This document shows positions 18,370 through 27,339 of a stretch of 64,000 bases of DNA, piece by piece. Positions within the stretch are counted from its first letter, which is position 1; every line of letters starts with the position of its first letter. The notes below the pieces were generated by a model. It saw only the letters and a list, made by a program, of their open reading frames with translations, ran no database searches and was not told where the DNA came from. The DNA is from Salinicola corii (GTDB taxonomy: Bacteria; Pseudomonadota; Gammaproteobacteria; Pseudomonadales; Halomonadaceae). Position numbers and translations under genes: made by a program. Location of the stretch: contig NZ_VTPX01000001.1 of NCBI RefSeq assembly GCF_008298015.1, positions 186,001 through 250,000 on the forward strand, given 5' to 3'.

Positions 18370-18398
18370 ACGGCCTCTCGACTCGATCGGGAGGCCGT
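18370..18398. terminator. Probable terminator between yrbL and trhO
   Basis: An 8-bp stem (ACGGCCTC with GAGGCCGT) lies between convergent genes; the T tract on the plus strand is short (TTTGC). Confidence 0.5.
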
Positions 18399-18418
18399 TT
18401 GCATTCGGTATCCGGAGA

Positions 18419-19360
18419 TTAGCGCTCGGTCCGCGGGTTGCGGCCGATCGGATGCGGCTGGTTGCGGGCTCGGGCCAGCTCGATCTGCTTCTGCCGCTCG
18501 CGGGCACTGGCACGCGTCTTTTCCGGTAGCGAATCCCAGCAGTGGGGGCAACTGATCCCCGGCGTGTACTTGTCCGACGACTGGTCCGCGGTGGAGATCG
18601 GCATGCGACAGGCGTGGCACTGCTCGAATTCGCCCTCGCTCAGGTCGTGGCGAACGGTGACCCGGTTATCGAACACGAAGCAGTCGCCGCGCCAGCGGCT
18701 CTGCGCCTCCGGCACCCGCTCCAGATAGCTCAGGATGCCCCCCTTGAGGTGGAAGACTTCCTCGAATCCCTCATTGAGCATGAAGCTCGACGCTTTCTCG
18801 CAGCGGATACCGCCGGTACAGAACATCGCCACCTTCTTGTGGCGGCTGGGATCGTAATGTTGCCTGACGTACTCGGGAAACTCGCGGAACGACTTGGTCC
18901 TGGGGTCGACCGCGCCCTCGAAGCTGCCGATGGCCACTTCATAGTCGTTGCGGGTATCGATGACCAGCACCTCGGGATCGTCGATCAGCTCGTTCCACTG
19001 CTCCGGCTCGACATAGGTGCCGACCCGACGGTTCGGGTCAACGTCGGGTACGCCCATGGTGACGATCTCGCGCTTGAGCTTGACCTTGGTGCGGTAGAAC
19101 GGATGCGCGTCGCAGTAGGATTCCTTGTGGCCCAGCTCGGCAAAGCGGGGATCGCGCTTGAGCCAGCCGAGCAGCGCGTCGATGCTCTCGCGGGTGCCGG
19201 AAACGGTACCGTTGATGCCCTCGTTGGCGAGCAGCAGCGTGCCCTTGACATCGAGGCGCTGCATCTGGGCGAACAGCGGCTCGCGCAGGGCTTCGAAGTC
19301 GTCGAGAGTGACGAACTGATACAACGCCGCGACCACGATCGCGGGATCGCTTGATGACAT
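18419..19360 (-). CDS. trhO: tRNA uridine(34) hydroxylase (rhodanese-like TrhO/YceA)
   Basis: TrhO hydroxylates U34 of certain tRNAs to 5-hydroxyuridine, the first step toward the cmo5U wobble modification. The 313-residue protein has an N-terminal acylphosphatase-like domain ([15 protein letters not shown]), a rhodanese domain with the active-site loop [13 protein letters not shown], and a C-terminal Cys-rich part (CHACRMPIS and [11 protein letters not shown]). AGGAG lies 9 bases before the chosen ATG; the frame stays open 81 bases upstream without family sequence. Confidence 0.92.
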   Translation of the reverse strand: MSSSDPAIVVAALYQFVTLDDFEALREPLFAQMQRLDVKGTLLLANEGINGTVSGTRESIDALLGWLKRDPRFAELGHKESYCDAHPFYRTKVKLKREIVTMGVPDVDPNRRVGTYVEPEQWNELIDDPEVLVIDTRNDYEVAIGSFEGAVDPRTKSFREFPEYVRQHYDPSRHKKVAMFCTGGIRCEKASSFMLNEGFEEVFHLKGGILSYLERVPEAQSRWRGDCFVFDNRVTVRHDLSEGEFEQCHACRMPISTADQSSDKYTPGISCPHCWDSLPEKTRASARERQKQIELARARNQPHPIGRNPRTER

Positions 19361-19497
19361 GCTCAGACTCCTGGTAGTCGCCCTCGCAAAGGGCGGACCG
19401 GGTTGGATGGCGCGACGGAGGCGCCGGTGATCGCCGCGCATTCTACGCCGCTGAGCGTCGGCGTCCAGTGACCGACCGTCGCAGCGGGCGGTGCGGG

Positions 19498-20424
19498 CTA
19501 CCGCGCGGTTGCGGCGATATAACGGGCGATCATCAGATCGAGGTGGGCACCGCCGCCATTCTTGAACACGGTGATATCGCTCTCCGCCTCGCGGCCCGGG
19601 GCGCCGGCGAGCAGGTCGCGAAAATCGGCGAGGACGTCGGCCTCGGCGATGACGCCGGCGGCGAGGGGAATCTTCAACTCGCCGATATGGCCGAGCGTGG
19701 TCTCGCGGCTGTCCACGAACAGCCGGGCTTTCTGCAGTAGCGTATCGTCCGCTTCACGCATGTCGGCCTTGAACGCGCCGATCAGGTCGACATGGGTGCC
19801 TTCGCGGATCCACTCGCCTCGGAGGAACGGGGTTCGCGCCATGGTGGCGCTGGCGATGATATCCGCCGATCCGGCCGCCGTTTCCAGGTCGCTCACCGCC
19901 ACCACGTCTAGGCCGCGAGCCTCACAGGCGCCGGCGAGTGCCCGCGCCTTGCTGTGAGTCCGGTTCCACAGGCTGATGCGCTCGAGGTCGGGAAACAGGG
20001 CGGTGTAGGCGTCGATCAGGCTGGCCGCGACGTTGCCGGCACCACAGATGAGCAGATGGCGGCTGTCCTGCCGGGCCAGCAGCAGCGCGCCCAGCACGGA
20101 GTCGCTGGCCGTCTTGATCTCGGTGACCAGCCGGCTTTCGATGATCGCCTTCAACTGGCCATCATCCGGGGCGAAATAGAGCATGGCGCCCTGAACGGTA
20201 TCCAGGCCGCGGGCGGCATTGCCGTCGAAGACAGTGACCGCCTTAGCGCCATAGCCGATGCCGGGGATGAAACAGGAGCGATTGAGCAGCGTCCTGTCGG
20301 CAGGCCCCAGGAAGGTGTCGTCGATCTCCGGTCGGGCCGCGAGATGGCCTTGGCGCAGGGCCTCCACGGCGCCGGCCCAGGAGAGCCGGTCGCGGGCTTC
20401 GGTATAGGTGATGAGTCGGGTCAT
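19498..20424 (-). CDS. Ornithine cyclodeaminase / mu-crystallin family enzyme
   Basis: NAD(P)-dependent family acting on amino or imino acids, including ornithine cyclodeaminase, alanine dehydrogenase and pyrroline-2-carboxylate reductase. The 308-residue protein has the substrate loop ([21 protein letters not shown] with the catalytic Lys), the Rossmann motif [17 protein letters not shown] at about 126-142 and [16 protein letters not shown]. The sequence alone does not fix which reaction it performs. It overlaps the OsmC gene stop by 4 bases, so it is co-transcribed with the upstream OsmC and PaiB-like genes. Confidence 0.82.
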   Translation of the reverse strand: MTRLITYTEARDRLSWAGAVEALRQGHLAARPEIDDTFLGPADRTLLNRSCFIPGIGYGAKAVTVFDGNAARGLDTVQGAMLYFAPDDGQLKAIIESRLVTEIKTASDSVLGALLLARQDSRHLLICGAGNVAASLIDAYTALFPDLERISLWNRTHSKARALAGACEARGLDVVAVSDLETAAGSADIIASATMARTPFLRGEWIREGTHVDLIGAFKADMREADDTLLQKARLFVDSRETTLGHIGELKIPLAAGVIAEADVLADFRDLLAGAPGREAESDITVFKNGGGAHLDLMIARYIAATAR

Positions 20425-20903
20425 GGGGTCTCTCGGGGTTCGACGATCTCGGTGACGACGGCGGTCTTGACCGAGTTGGCGATAAAGCAGCCCCGGTGGG
20501 CCTGGTGGTGCATCGTCTCGAGCTGTTCACGCGTCGGTCGGCGCTCGCCGGAAAACGTCACCGCCGGGCGGAGCGTGACCCGCGTCATCGCCAACCGGCC
20601 GGCGTCGTTCTTTTCCAGCACGCCGACGGCGTTGTCCTCGTAGTGCTCGACGACGAAGCGTCGTTTGGCAACGATACCGAGAAACACCAGCATATGGCAG
20701 CTGGAGAGCGCCGCGACGAAGGCTTCCTCGGGATCGACGTTGGCATCGGCCGAGTAGGGGAGAGGGACGATGTGGGGAGAGGAGGAGGCGGCAACGGTGA
20801 CGCCACCGTCGAAATGCCATTCGTGCCCCCGGCTGTAGCAACCGTCGGTGAACCTCTCCGTCGGCTGGCGTCGCCAGCATACGGTGGCCGTGTAGTGGGA
20901 CAT
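20421..20903 (-). CDS. OsmC-family peroxiredoxin-like protein
   Basis: OsmC/Ohr proteins detoxify organic hydroperoxides with two cysteines. This 160-residue protein has both conserved positions: Cys in ALSSCHMLVFLGIV (about residue 88) and Cys in HRGCFIANSVKT (about residue 138). It has the N-terminal beta strands and central helix expected of the family. It is likelier the general OsmC branch than Ohr, given SSCHML. It lies between the PaiB-like gene (13-base gap) and the cyclodeaminase-family gene (overlap). Confidence 0.87.
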   Translation of the reverse strand: MSHYTATVCWRRQPTERFTDGCYSRGHEWHFDGGVTVAASSSPHIVPLPYSADANVDPEEAFVAALSSCHMLVFLGIVAKRRFVVEHYEDNAVGVLEKNDAGRLAMTRVTLRPAVTFSGERRPTREQLETMHHQAHRGCFIANSVKTAVVTEIVEPRETP

Positions 20904-20916
20904 GAAATCCTCCTTC

Positions 20917-21552
20917 CTATTCGATCCCGCTGAGGATCGTTGCGTCGGCGACCGTATGCTCGTACTCGCCGCGAAGGCCCTGGAAGATCGCCTCGCGCTC
21001 CTCCCTCGGCTTGTGCTGGCTCGCCTTGCGCTTGCCCTCGATGCGCTCGACGGTTAGTTCGACACCGATGATGGCCCGACACATCTTGGCGATGAAATCC
21101 GCCGGCGCGTCGTCGATCGACCAAGGCAAGGCGCGCTCGCGCTCGAAGCGCTCGGTCAGTGCGCCTACCACGCCATACAGCCACGCGGGGTCGTCGATCA
21201 GATGCAGTCTGCCATGGACATGAACCACTTCGTAGTTCCAGGTGGGGACGACCTTGCCGTGCGCTTTCTTGGCCGGATACCAACTAGGCGTGATATACGC
21301 CTGGGGGCCGTGAAAGATCGCCAGCGCCCGATGATCGAACGCGCGCGATGCCAACGGGTTGGCCCGAGCGATATGCCCGCGAAGCCTACCCCCCGACAGG
21401 TCGCCCTCGGCGGGTTCGAACAAAAGCGGCAGATGATCGGCGGTTAGCCCGCTTTCGGCGCCGTGGGTGACCAGCGTGGCAAACGGCGATTGCTCGATGG
21501 TCAACTGCAGGGTTTCGGCATCGTCGAGTCGAAAATGGCTCGGTTGGTACAT
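20917..21552 (-). CDS. PaiB-family FMN-binding negative transcriptional regulator
   Basis: PaiB-like proteins have a flavin-reductase-type split barrel; Bacillus PaiB lowers protease and sporulation gene expression, and the activity of proteobacterial members is unclear. The 211 residues begin MYQPSHF, the typical family start, and contain SGLTADHLPLLF, GRLRGHIARANPLA and VVPTWNYEVVHVHGRLHLI. I chose the ATG at 21552; a GTG 12 bases upstream is the alternative. It lies one base after the stop of the GNAT gene upstream, consistent with a shared transcript. Confidence 0.82.
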   Translation of the reverse strand: MYQPSHFRLDDAETLQLTIEQSPFATLVTHGAESGLTADHLPLLFEPAEGDLSGGRLRGHIARANPLASRAFDHRALAIFHGPQAYITPSWYPAKKAHGKVVPTWNYEVVHVHGRLHLIDDPAWLYGVVGALTERFERERALPWSIDDAPADFIAKMCRAIIGVELTVERIEGKRKASQHKPREEREAIFQGLRGEYEHTVADATILSGIE

Positions 21553-21553
21553 G

Positions 21554-22300
21554 CTAGCGCTCACTTCTCGTCAGTTGCTCGGTCATGCTCGACAGCGATC
21601 GTCGTTGGCGCCCGTTGGCGTCGAAGTTCTCGGCTGCGAGCCACTGCTCGTGGCAGGCGTGGAGCGCCGGCCACTCGCCGTCGACGATCGAGAACCAGGC
21701 CGTGTCGCGGTTGCGTCCATTGACCACCCGGTGCTGGCGGAAGACGCCCTCCGGACGGAAGCCCAGCCGCTCGGCCGCGCGTCGGGACGGGACATTGAGA
21801 GCATCGCATTTCCACTCCACGCGGCGGTAGCCGAGCTCGAAGGCGTATCGAATCAGCAACATCAACGCTTCGCTGGAGATCGGCGTTCGTGCCATGCGTG
21901 GCGAGAAGTTGAGATGACCGATCTCCAGCGTGCCGTCGGCCGGGGCGATGCGCAGGTAGGTTGCCATGCCCACGGCCCGGCCGTCGGCCAGATCAATGAT
22001 GACGTAGCAGATCGGATCGCTGTCGCCACTCATCGTCTCCAGCCAGCGCTCGCATCCCGCCTGATCGTCGAAAGCACGGCCGCCCAGGTAGGTCCAGCGT
22101 GCCCTGGCCTCGCGATCGTTGGCGATACCGGGATCCGGCATCTGCCACGCTTGCCATAGCGACGGCGCATGCCGGCTTGGATCGAGCGGCTCCAGACGAC
22201 AGAAGCGACCTTCCCGGACGCTCGCGTCCGGAAAAGGTGGCTCGCGCCAGTTCGGGATATCGCCGCCCACGGGCTGGCCGTATTCGTTGGTTGTCGTCAT
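21554..22300 (-). CDS. GNAT-family N-acetyltransferase (RimJ/RimL-like)
   Basis: Cytoplasmic acetyl-CoA-dependent transferase of 248 residues. The C-terminal GNAT core includes VGMATYLRIAPADGTLEIGHLNF, an ISSEALMLLIRYAFELGYRRVEWKCDALN stretch (given here as two motifs) and NVPSRRAAERLGFRPEGVFRQ, typical of the RimJ/RimL-like branch that acetylates protein N-termini or small amines. Substrate not recognisable. The ATG start is preferred to a GTG four codons earlier. It ends one base before the PaiB-like ATG. Confidence 0.8.
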   Translation of the reverse strand: MTTTNEYGQPVGGDIPNWREPPFPDASVREGRFCRLEPLDPSRHAPSLWQAWQMPDPGIANDREARARWTYLGGRAFDDQAGCERWLETMSGDSDPICYVIIDLADGRAVGMATYLRIAPADGTLEIGHLNFSPRMARTPISSEALMLLIRYAFELGYRRVEWKCDALNVPSRRAAERLGFRPEGVFRQHRVVNGRNRDTAWFSIVDGEWPALHACHEQWLAAENFDANGRQRRSLSSMTEQLTRSER

Positions 22301-22304
22301 GGCA

Positions 22305-22751
22305 TCAGACACTCAATAGGAAGGTGTAAAAGGCGTCGTCGCGTTTCCAGCCGAGTGCGTGGTAACGGGACTGGGCAGCGTTGTTTTCGACCTGGGTGCG
22401 CAGCATCAGCTGGGCAACGCCGTACTCGGACGCCAGTTCCCTGGCGGCCTGCAGCAGGGCGCTGCCGATGCCGCGGCAACGACCCTCGGGGACGACGAAG
22501 AGATCGTTGAGGATCCAGCGCGAACCGAGGGTGGTCGTCGAGGGTATCGGGAACAGCTGGGCGAAGCCGACGGCGCCGCCGCCAGCGTCATGAGCCACCA
22601 ACAGGTGAGCGTCTCCACGCCGGTAGCGTTCGCCCAGAAAGGCCCGGGCGCTCTCGAGATCGCTTGGCTGTCGATAGAACTGGCGGTAGCCATCGACCAG
22701 CGGTGCGATATCGTCGATATCTTCGGGGGTGGCGACGCGAATGTCGGGCAT
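22305..22751 (-). CDS. GNAT-family N-acetyltransferase
   Basis: Small acetyltransferase of 148 residues starting MPDIRVATPEDIDDIAPLV, with the acetyl-CoA loop VPEGRCRGIGSALLQAA at about 89-105 and the closing NNAAQSRYHALGWKRDDAF. GGAG lies 9 bases before the ATG at 22751; the frame stays open far upstream, but that part overlaps the divergent regulator. It is the first gene of the leftward series, facing a MocR-type regulator, and is the likeliest direct target of that regulator. Substrate unknown. Confidence 0.82.
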   Translation of the reverse strand: MPDIRVATPEDIDDIAPLVDGYRQFYRQPSDLESARAFLGERYRRGDAHLLVAHDAGGGAVGFAQLFPIPSTTTLGSRWILNDLFVVPEGRCRGIGSALLQAARELASEYGVAQLMLRTQVENNAAQSRYHALGWKRDDAFYTFLLSV

Positions 22752-22800
22752 GCGGGACTCCAGCAGGATCAGCGTGACTTGCCAGCAGTCTGGCGTCATG

Positions 22801-22846
22801 CTGGTTCTTCGATAAGAGCCAGTTTTTGCAAGAGCGAGAGAACCAG
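22801..22846. promoter_or_regulatory. Three-half-site operator for the MocR regulator
   Basis: CTGGTTCTT at 22801-22809 and AAGAGCCAG at 22814-22822 form an inverted repeat with one mismatch and a four-base spacer. A third half, AGAGAACCAG, lies at 22837-22846 and ends on the GTG start of the MocR gene. Repeated half-sites in the divergent gap are typical of MocR/GabR-type operators. Confidence 0.65.
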
Positions 22847-24345
22847 TGAGACAACCCAATGCGCATCGCCCGTGGATCGTCGAAGCGTTGACGATGCGAC
22901 TCGCCACGCCGTCGTCACTGACCCTGACCCAGCGCCTATACCAGTCGCTGCGAGACTGGGTCCAGCAGGGGCAGCTCAAGCCGGGCAGCGCGCTGCCCTC
23001 GTCGCGGCAATTGGCACGCGAGCTCGGGCTTGGGCGCAATACCGTACTGGGCGCGGTCGATCGATTGACCGCAGAGGGGTTCCTCGAGAGTCGCCCCGGC
23101 GCGGGCGTCTTCGTCGCCGAGTGGGGCGCGGAGGTCGTCGCCGGGGCGAGTCCGGTGCCGAAGAGGGCGGCTGTATCACCGCCGCTTTCCGCCCGTGGCC
23201 AGCGCATTCTCGATGTCAGCAGCCTATTGGGCGATCGTCATTCTGCCTTCGTGCCGGGCGTGCCCGCGCTGGACCGGTTCCCGCGTGAGCGCTGGCAACG
23301 GTTGCTGCGTCGTCACCAGCAGCAGGCGCCGCTGGAGTGGCATGACTATCAGCATCGGGGAGGCGTGCCGGCACTTCGCGAGGCGCTCTGCGACTATCTG
23401 CGGCTGTCGCGGTCGGTGCGCTGTCGGCCCGATCAGATTCTGGTGACCCAGGGTGCTCAGCAGGGCTTCGAACTGATCGCCCGGTTGCTTGCCGATACGG
23501 GGGAGGCGGTCTGGATGGAGGAGCCGGGATATGGCGGTGCGCACGCCTGCTTTCTCTCAGCCGGGCTCGACATCGTGCCGGTACCGGTGGATGACGAGGG
23601 CATGGCAATCGCGACACTGCCGTCCTCGGTGGCGACGCCTCGGCTGATTTACGTGACGCCCTCGCACCAGTATCCCAGCGGCGTGACGATGAGCCTCAAG
23701 CGACGCACGGCGCTGATCGAAGCGGCCCAGCGTCGCGGTGCCTGGATCATCGAGGACGACTACGATAGCGAGTTCCGCTATGCCAGCGCGCCGATCGCTT
23801 CGCTACAGGGGCTCGTCGACGACGCGCCGGTCATCTACGTTGGCACTTTCAGCAAGGTGATGTATCCGGGGTTGCGATTGGGTTATCTGGTACTGCCGGA
23901 CCCGCTCGTCGAGCCGTTCAAACGGGCCAATGCACGACTTCACCGTGAGGGGCAGTACGTGGCACAGGCGGCGCTGGCGACATTCATTACCGAGGGGCAT
24001 TTCGCGCGCCACGTCTCGCGGATGCGGGAGCTCTATCGGCTACGCCAGGCAGCCTTGCGCCATGCGCTGGCCCCGGCGGTGGCGAATGGCCTCGTGCTGT
24101 CGGCGGGAACGGCGGGCATGCACCTGGTTGCCGAATTGGAAAGCCCGGCGCTGGAGGCCGAACTGGTCTCTCGGGCAGAGCAGGCGGGGGTGCTACTGTC
24201 GCCGCTCTCGCGCTATTTCCTGCGCGCTCCCGCCCGGCCAGGCCTGGTGCTGGGGTACGCCGGCGCCACCGACATTGAGATCGCCGAGGCTGGCCGCTGG
24301 CTGAGCGATACCTGGTGCACACTGAGTCATCGTGACGGGGCGTAG
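22846..24345 (+). CDS. MocR-family regulator (GntR helix-turn-helix fused to PLP aminotransferase-like domain)
   Basis: MocR proteins bind DNA with a GntR winged helix and sense PLP, amino acids or amines with an aminotransferase-fold domain. The 499 residues show the helix-turn-helix (PSSRQLARELGLGRNTVLGA, about 46-65), a linker, and the fold-type I domain with VTQGAQQGFELIARLL, the substrate loop EDDYDSEFRY and the PLP Lys segment YVGTFSKVMYPGLRLGYLV. The GTG start overlaps the operator; an ATG at 22894 is the alternative. It is divergent from the GNAT-led series and probably controls it and itself. Effector unknown. Confidence 0.88.
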   Translation: MRQPNAHRPWIVEALTMRLATPSSLTLTQRLYQSLRDWVQQGQLKPGSALPSSRQLARELGLGRNTVLGAVDRLTAEGFLESRPGAGVFVAEWGAEVVAGASPVPKRAAVSPPLSARGQRILDVSSLLGDRHSAFVPGVPALDRFPRERWQRLLRRHQQQAPLEWHDYQHRGGVPALREALCDYLRLSRSVRCRPDQILVTQGAQQGFELIARLLADTGEAVWMEEPGYGGAHACFLSAGLDIVPVPVDDEGMAIATLPSSVATPRLIYVTPSHQYPSGVTMSLKRRTALIEAAQRRGAWIIEDDYDSEFRYASAPIASLQGLVDDAPVIYVGTFSKVMYPGLRLGYLVLPDPLVEPFKRANARLHREGQYVAQAALATFITEGHFARHVSRMRELYRLRQAALRHALAPAVANGLVLSAGTAGMHLVAELESPALEAELVSRAEQAGVLLSPLSRYFLRAPARPGLVLGYAGATDIEIAEAGRWLSDTWCTLSHRDGA

Positions 24346-24372
24346 CCCCAAGGCCGCCGGCGGAACCTGGGG

Positions 24373-25638
24373 TCAGGCGTCGCCCTCTCCCCGGGAATCG
24401 TCGGTAGAGCCTGGGGCCCTGGAGTGTTGGCGTTTACCGCGGGAAGAGCGGGGAGCGCTGTCGTCGCTGTCACCCGATTTCCGCTCACGGTCCACCTGGG
24501 TCCCGTCTCGTTCACCATCCTCGCGATCCAGGCCTTCGGGAAGGTAGAGCCGGGACGTCGGAATGGCCAGGCGGGCGCCGTGCTGGTCGATGATGTCACG
24601 AATTTTCAGCAGGATGGCCTGCTTGATCTCGTGGAATCGCTGCCAATCCGTCTCGAGGGTGAAGGCGTAGATCATGATATCCAGCGAGTACTGACCGTAA
24701 GTGACGAAATTGACCGTGATCAGCTCGTCCTGGTTGATCTCCTCGTGTTGCTGCAGCAGGTCGCGAATATCGTGGGTGATGTTTTCGATCTTGTCGATGT
24801 CCTGATAGCGGATACCGATGGTCTCCCACAGGCGACGGCTGACCATCCGCGTCGGGGTCTCGACGGAAATCTGGCTGAACCAGGCATTGGGGACATACAG
24901 CGGTGGCCCCGCAAAAGTCCGCACGGTGGTGAGGCGCCAGCCGATATCCTCGACGATTCCCTCGATCTGGCGCTCGGGCGATCGGATCCAGTCGCCGACC
25001 ACGAAGGGCTTGTCCAGATGGACCACCATGCCGCCAAAGAAGTTGGCGATGACGTCCCGTGCGGCAAACCCGATGACCAGACCGCCGAAACCGCCCATGG
25101 CCAGGATGCTCGACATAGACACGCCCAGGATCTGCAGCCCGATCAGTAGCAGTGTGACGATCAGCACGGCGCCGACGATCTTGGTCAGCGCCGATGCCGA
25201 AGTGGGGTCGACGGGCTTGGCATGGCATTTGACCGGCGGGAACACCAGCCGCTGCTCCAGCCGCCGGAAAAGGCGAATGCCGCCCCAGGCGACTAGCAGG
25301 AGCGTGATCAAGGCGCCGAGACGCGAGAATAAGGTGGTCAGGCGCTCGATCTCGAAGTGCGTGCCGATGATTCCCAGGTCGACCATCAAGGCCGTGATCC
25401 AGACCCACCAACGCAGCGGCAGACGCAGACCGTGGAGAATGGGGTCGTCCCAGCGGCGTGGCGAGTCGCGGAGACGACGCTCCATCCGGCTGAGAGTGAA
25501 GTACAGCGTGAGATCGATGAGAAAAGCGACAAGGAGAATCAGTGCCGGGAGCACTATCCAGCCGGGGATATGCAGCCACTGGCCGAGCGCTTCCTGCGAT
25601 TGGCTGAGGAGGGTGGTGGCTCTGTCGGGAATTTCCAT
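24373..25638 (-). CDS. MscS-family mechanosensitive channel
   Basis: Channels of this family open under membrane tension and release solutes after osmotic downshock, important for a halophile. The 421-residue protein has about four to five membrane helices, the pore-lining TM3 region (ILAMGGFGGLVIGFAARDV, then IANFFGGMVVHLDKPF) and the beta domain with GDWIRSPERQIEGIVEDIGW. This follows the YnaI/YbiO-type mini-architecture rather than the 286-residue MscS. The last about 50 residues are charged and disordered (many D, E, R, S). A 166-base gap without features separates it from ychJ. Confidence 0.9.
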   Translation of the reverse strand: MEIPDRATTLLSQSQEALGQWLHIPGWIVLPALILLVAFLIDLTLYFTLSRMERRLRDSPRRWDDPILHGLRLPLRWWVWITALMVDLGIIGTHFEIERLTTLFSRLGALITLLLVAWGGIRLFRRLEQRLVFPPVKCHAKPVDPTSASALTKIVGAVLIVTLLLIGLQILGVSMSSILAMGGFGGLVIGFAARDVIANFFGGMVVHLDKPFVVGDWIRSPERQIEGIVEDIGWRLTTVRTFAGPPLYVPNAWFSQISVETPTRMVSRRLWETIGIRYQDIDKIENITHDIRDLLQQHEEINQDELITVNFVTYGQYSLDIMIYAFTLETDWQRFHEIKQAILLKIRDIIDQHGARLAIPTSRLYLPEGLDREDGERDGTQVDRERKSGDSDDSAPRSSRGKRQHSRAPGSTDDSRGEGDA

Positions 25639-25804
25639 TCACCTGCTTTTCGTGTTCGCACATCGATGCGCCGTGGCGCAGCGAAAGGATTGGTGAGCAC
25701 ACCGGTGTCTGTCTCGCGAGCGGTGCATCGACTGCAGAAAAGCGTAGCGGTGTGCTGCGGAGCGGTCCACTCGCGTGCAGGGCGCGCGGCGGGTTAGAGT
25801 GGTA

Positions 25805-26320
25805 TCAACGCAGGCAGCAGCGCTTGGCTTTTCTGCCGCTTCCGCACGAACAGGGGGCGTTACGTGACGAGTTCCCGGCGGGAGATGGATCGATGATGCC
25901 ATCGATATAGAGCCAGTCGCCCCGGTGACGCCGAAAACGAGAACGCTCGTGAAGCGTCTGGACCCGTGTGGCGGGCGTTGCATTCCATGGGCAAAAGCGC
26001 GCCTTGAATTCGATCGTGGCCCTCGCGCCGGTCGTGCGGGTGTCGACGATCTCGAGGCCCAGCCATTGATTGTCCCGCCGGTCGAGCTCTGCGCTCGTCA
26101 GGGTCGGCTCGAGCGCGCCGGGATCCCAGGTTCTGACCAGGTAGCTGCCCAGCCCGCCCAGCGCAAAGGCCGAATAGCGGGAGCGCATGAGCGCCTCCGG
26201 CGTCGGTGCGGTTTGCTCCGAGCGATGGTAGATCCCGCAGCAGCGATCGTAGTGCCAACCACTGCCGCAGGGACACGAACGGGAATCTGGCGCTTCGGTG
26301 ACTGTGGTTGGAACATTCAT
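25805..26320 (-). CDS. ychJ: YchJ-family SEC-C zinc-binding protein
   Basis: The 171-residue protein has an N-terminal metal-binding SEC-C motif (CPCGSGWHYDRCCG, about 17-30), a central NTF2-like domain (RSRYSAFALGGLGSYLVRTW) and a second C-terminal SEC-C motif (APCSCGSGRKAKRCC). This two-motif layout is that of UPF0225/YchJ, whose function is not known. It is divergent from the DUF3581 gene. No frame anomaly is seen. Confidence 0.88.
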   Translation of the reverse strand: MNVPTTVTEAPDSRSCPCGSGWHYDRCCGIYHRSEQTAPTPEALMRSRYSAFALGGLGSYLVRTWDPGALEPTLTSAELDRRDNQWLGLEIVDTRTTGARATIEFKARFCPWNATPATRVQTLHERSRFRRHRGDWLYIDGIIDPSPAGNSSRNAPCSCGSGRKAKRCCLR

Positions 26321-26468
26321 TTGGGTAAACTACGCTATCATTTGTCGCTAAGTGTTAATGGTGCACTGCGCTTTGACCGGACATGTGGTAAAAGAGCGGC
26401 GCCGATTGTCAGAACCATCGTCAAGCCAGAATCAACGCCAAGTCATTCGACATGTGGGTCGACCACCT

Positions 26469-27182
26469 ATGTTTCTCGACGAGTTCCATTCTACCGACGC
26501 GAACCGTATCTGTATCACGGCGGAACAGGCCAGTCGGTTCGCGCGACAGATCGCGGGCGATTACAACCCGATTCACGATCCCTGCGCGCGCCGTTTTTGT
26601 GTTCCGGGCGATCTACTGTTCGCACTGGTACTGTCTCGCTATGGATTGTCACAGCACATGACCTTCCATTTTTGCGGGATGGTGGGCGATCGTGTAGCAC
26701 TGAGCTTTCGCGAGGAGGAGACGGGAACCGTCAGTGTCGTGGACGAAAACGGCAAGCGGTATCTGAGCGTCAAACGAGGCGGTTGGACGATCCGCGACCC
26801 CGCCACGGTGGAGACTTTCACTCGTCGTTACGTCGCCTTTTCGGGTCGCAACTTCCCGCATTACCTCAAGCCGCTGCTCGAGGAAAAAGGCGTGATGTTC
26901 AATCCCCGGCGTCCGCTGGTGATCTACGACAGCATGGGGTTCTCGCTCAAGGATCACGACCCCTGCGATCTGGACCTCGATTTTGCCGGTGCCAATCTGG
27001 ACGTGAAGGGCAAGCGCGGAGAAGCGCACCTAGAGTTTCGCATGAGTTGCAATGGGCGTGATGTGGGTATCGGTTCCAAGAAGCTGGTCATCAGCGGTTT
27101 GCAGGATTACGACGCGGAGAAGATGGATACCTTCGTGACCAATTTCGCCCAGTTGAAAGCCGCCAATCCCTGCTCGGCCTGA
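26469..27182 (+). CDS. DUF3581-family protein
   Basis: Conserved gammaproteobacterial protein of unknown function, 237 residues from the MFLDEFHS start. The opening FARQIAGDYNPIHDP and CVPGDLLFALVLSRYGLSQ resemble MaoC-type hotdog hydratase signatures, so a hotdog fold is a reasonable guess. The C-terminal KGKRGEAHLEFRMSCNG and GSKKLVISGLQDYDAEKMD blocks are family-like. The frame is open 117 bases upstream without homology-like sequence and with a poor ribosome site on either start. Confidence 0.78.
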   Translation: MFLDEFHSTDANRICITAEQASRFARQIAGDYNPIHDPCARRFCVPGDLLFALVLSRYGLSQHMTFHFCGMVGDRVALSFREEETGTVSVVDENGKRYLSVKRGGWTIRDPATVETFTRRYVAFSGRNFPHYLKPLLEEKGVMFNPRRPLVIYDSMGFSLKDHDPCDLDLDFAGANLDVKGKRGEAHLEFRMSCNGRDVGIGSKKLVISGLQDYDAEKMDTFVTNFAQLKAANPCSA

Positions 27183-27339
27183 TGCCGGTCCCCGATGAGT
27201 GCTGCATTGCCGCCGCCACGTTGCGCTTGACATCACGTCGAGCCAGACGATTCGCGTTTTACCGACCAAACCGCTGATAATGTCATTCACTCCGACCCTG
27301 CCTCGATCCAATGGCTGCTGGTGCGGGCCGTCCACGTGA

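Noticed and set aside
24352-24380. CCCCAAGG...CCTGGGG stem after the MocR gene as a terminator
   Set aside because: Short imperfect stem and no T tract on either strand.
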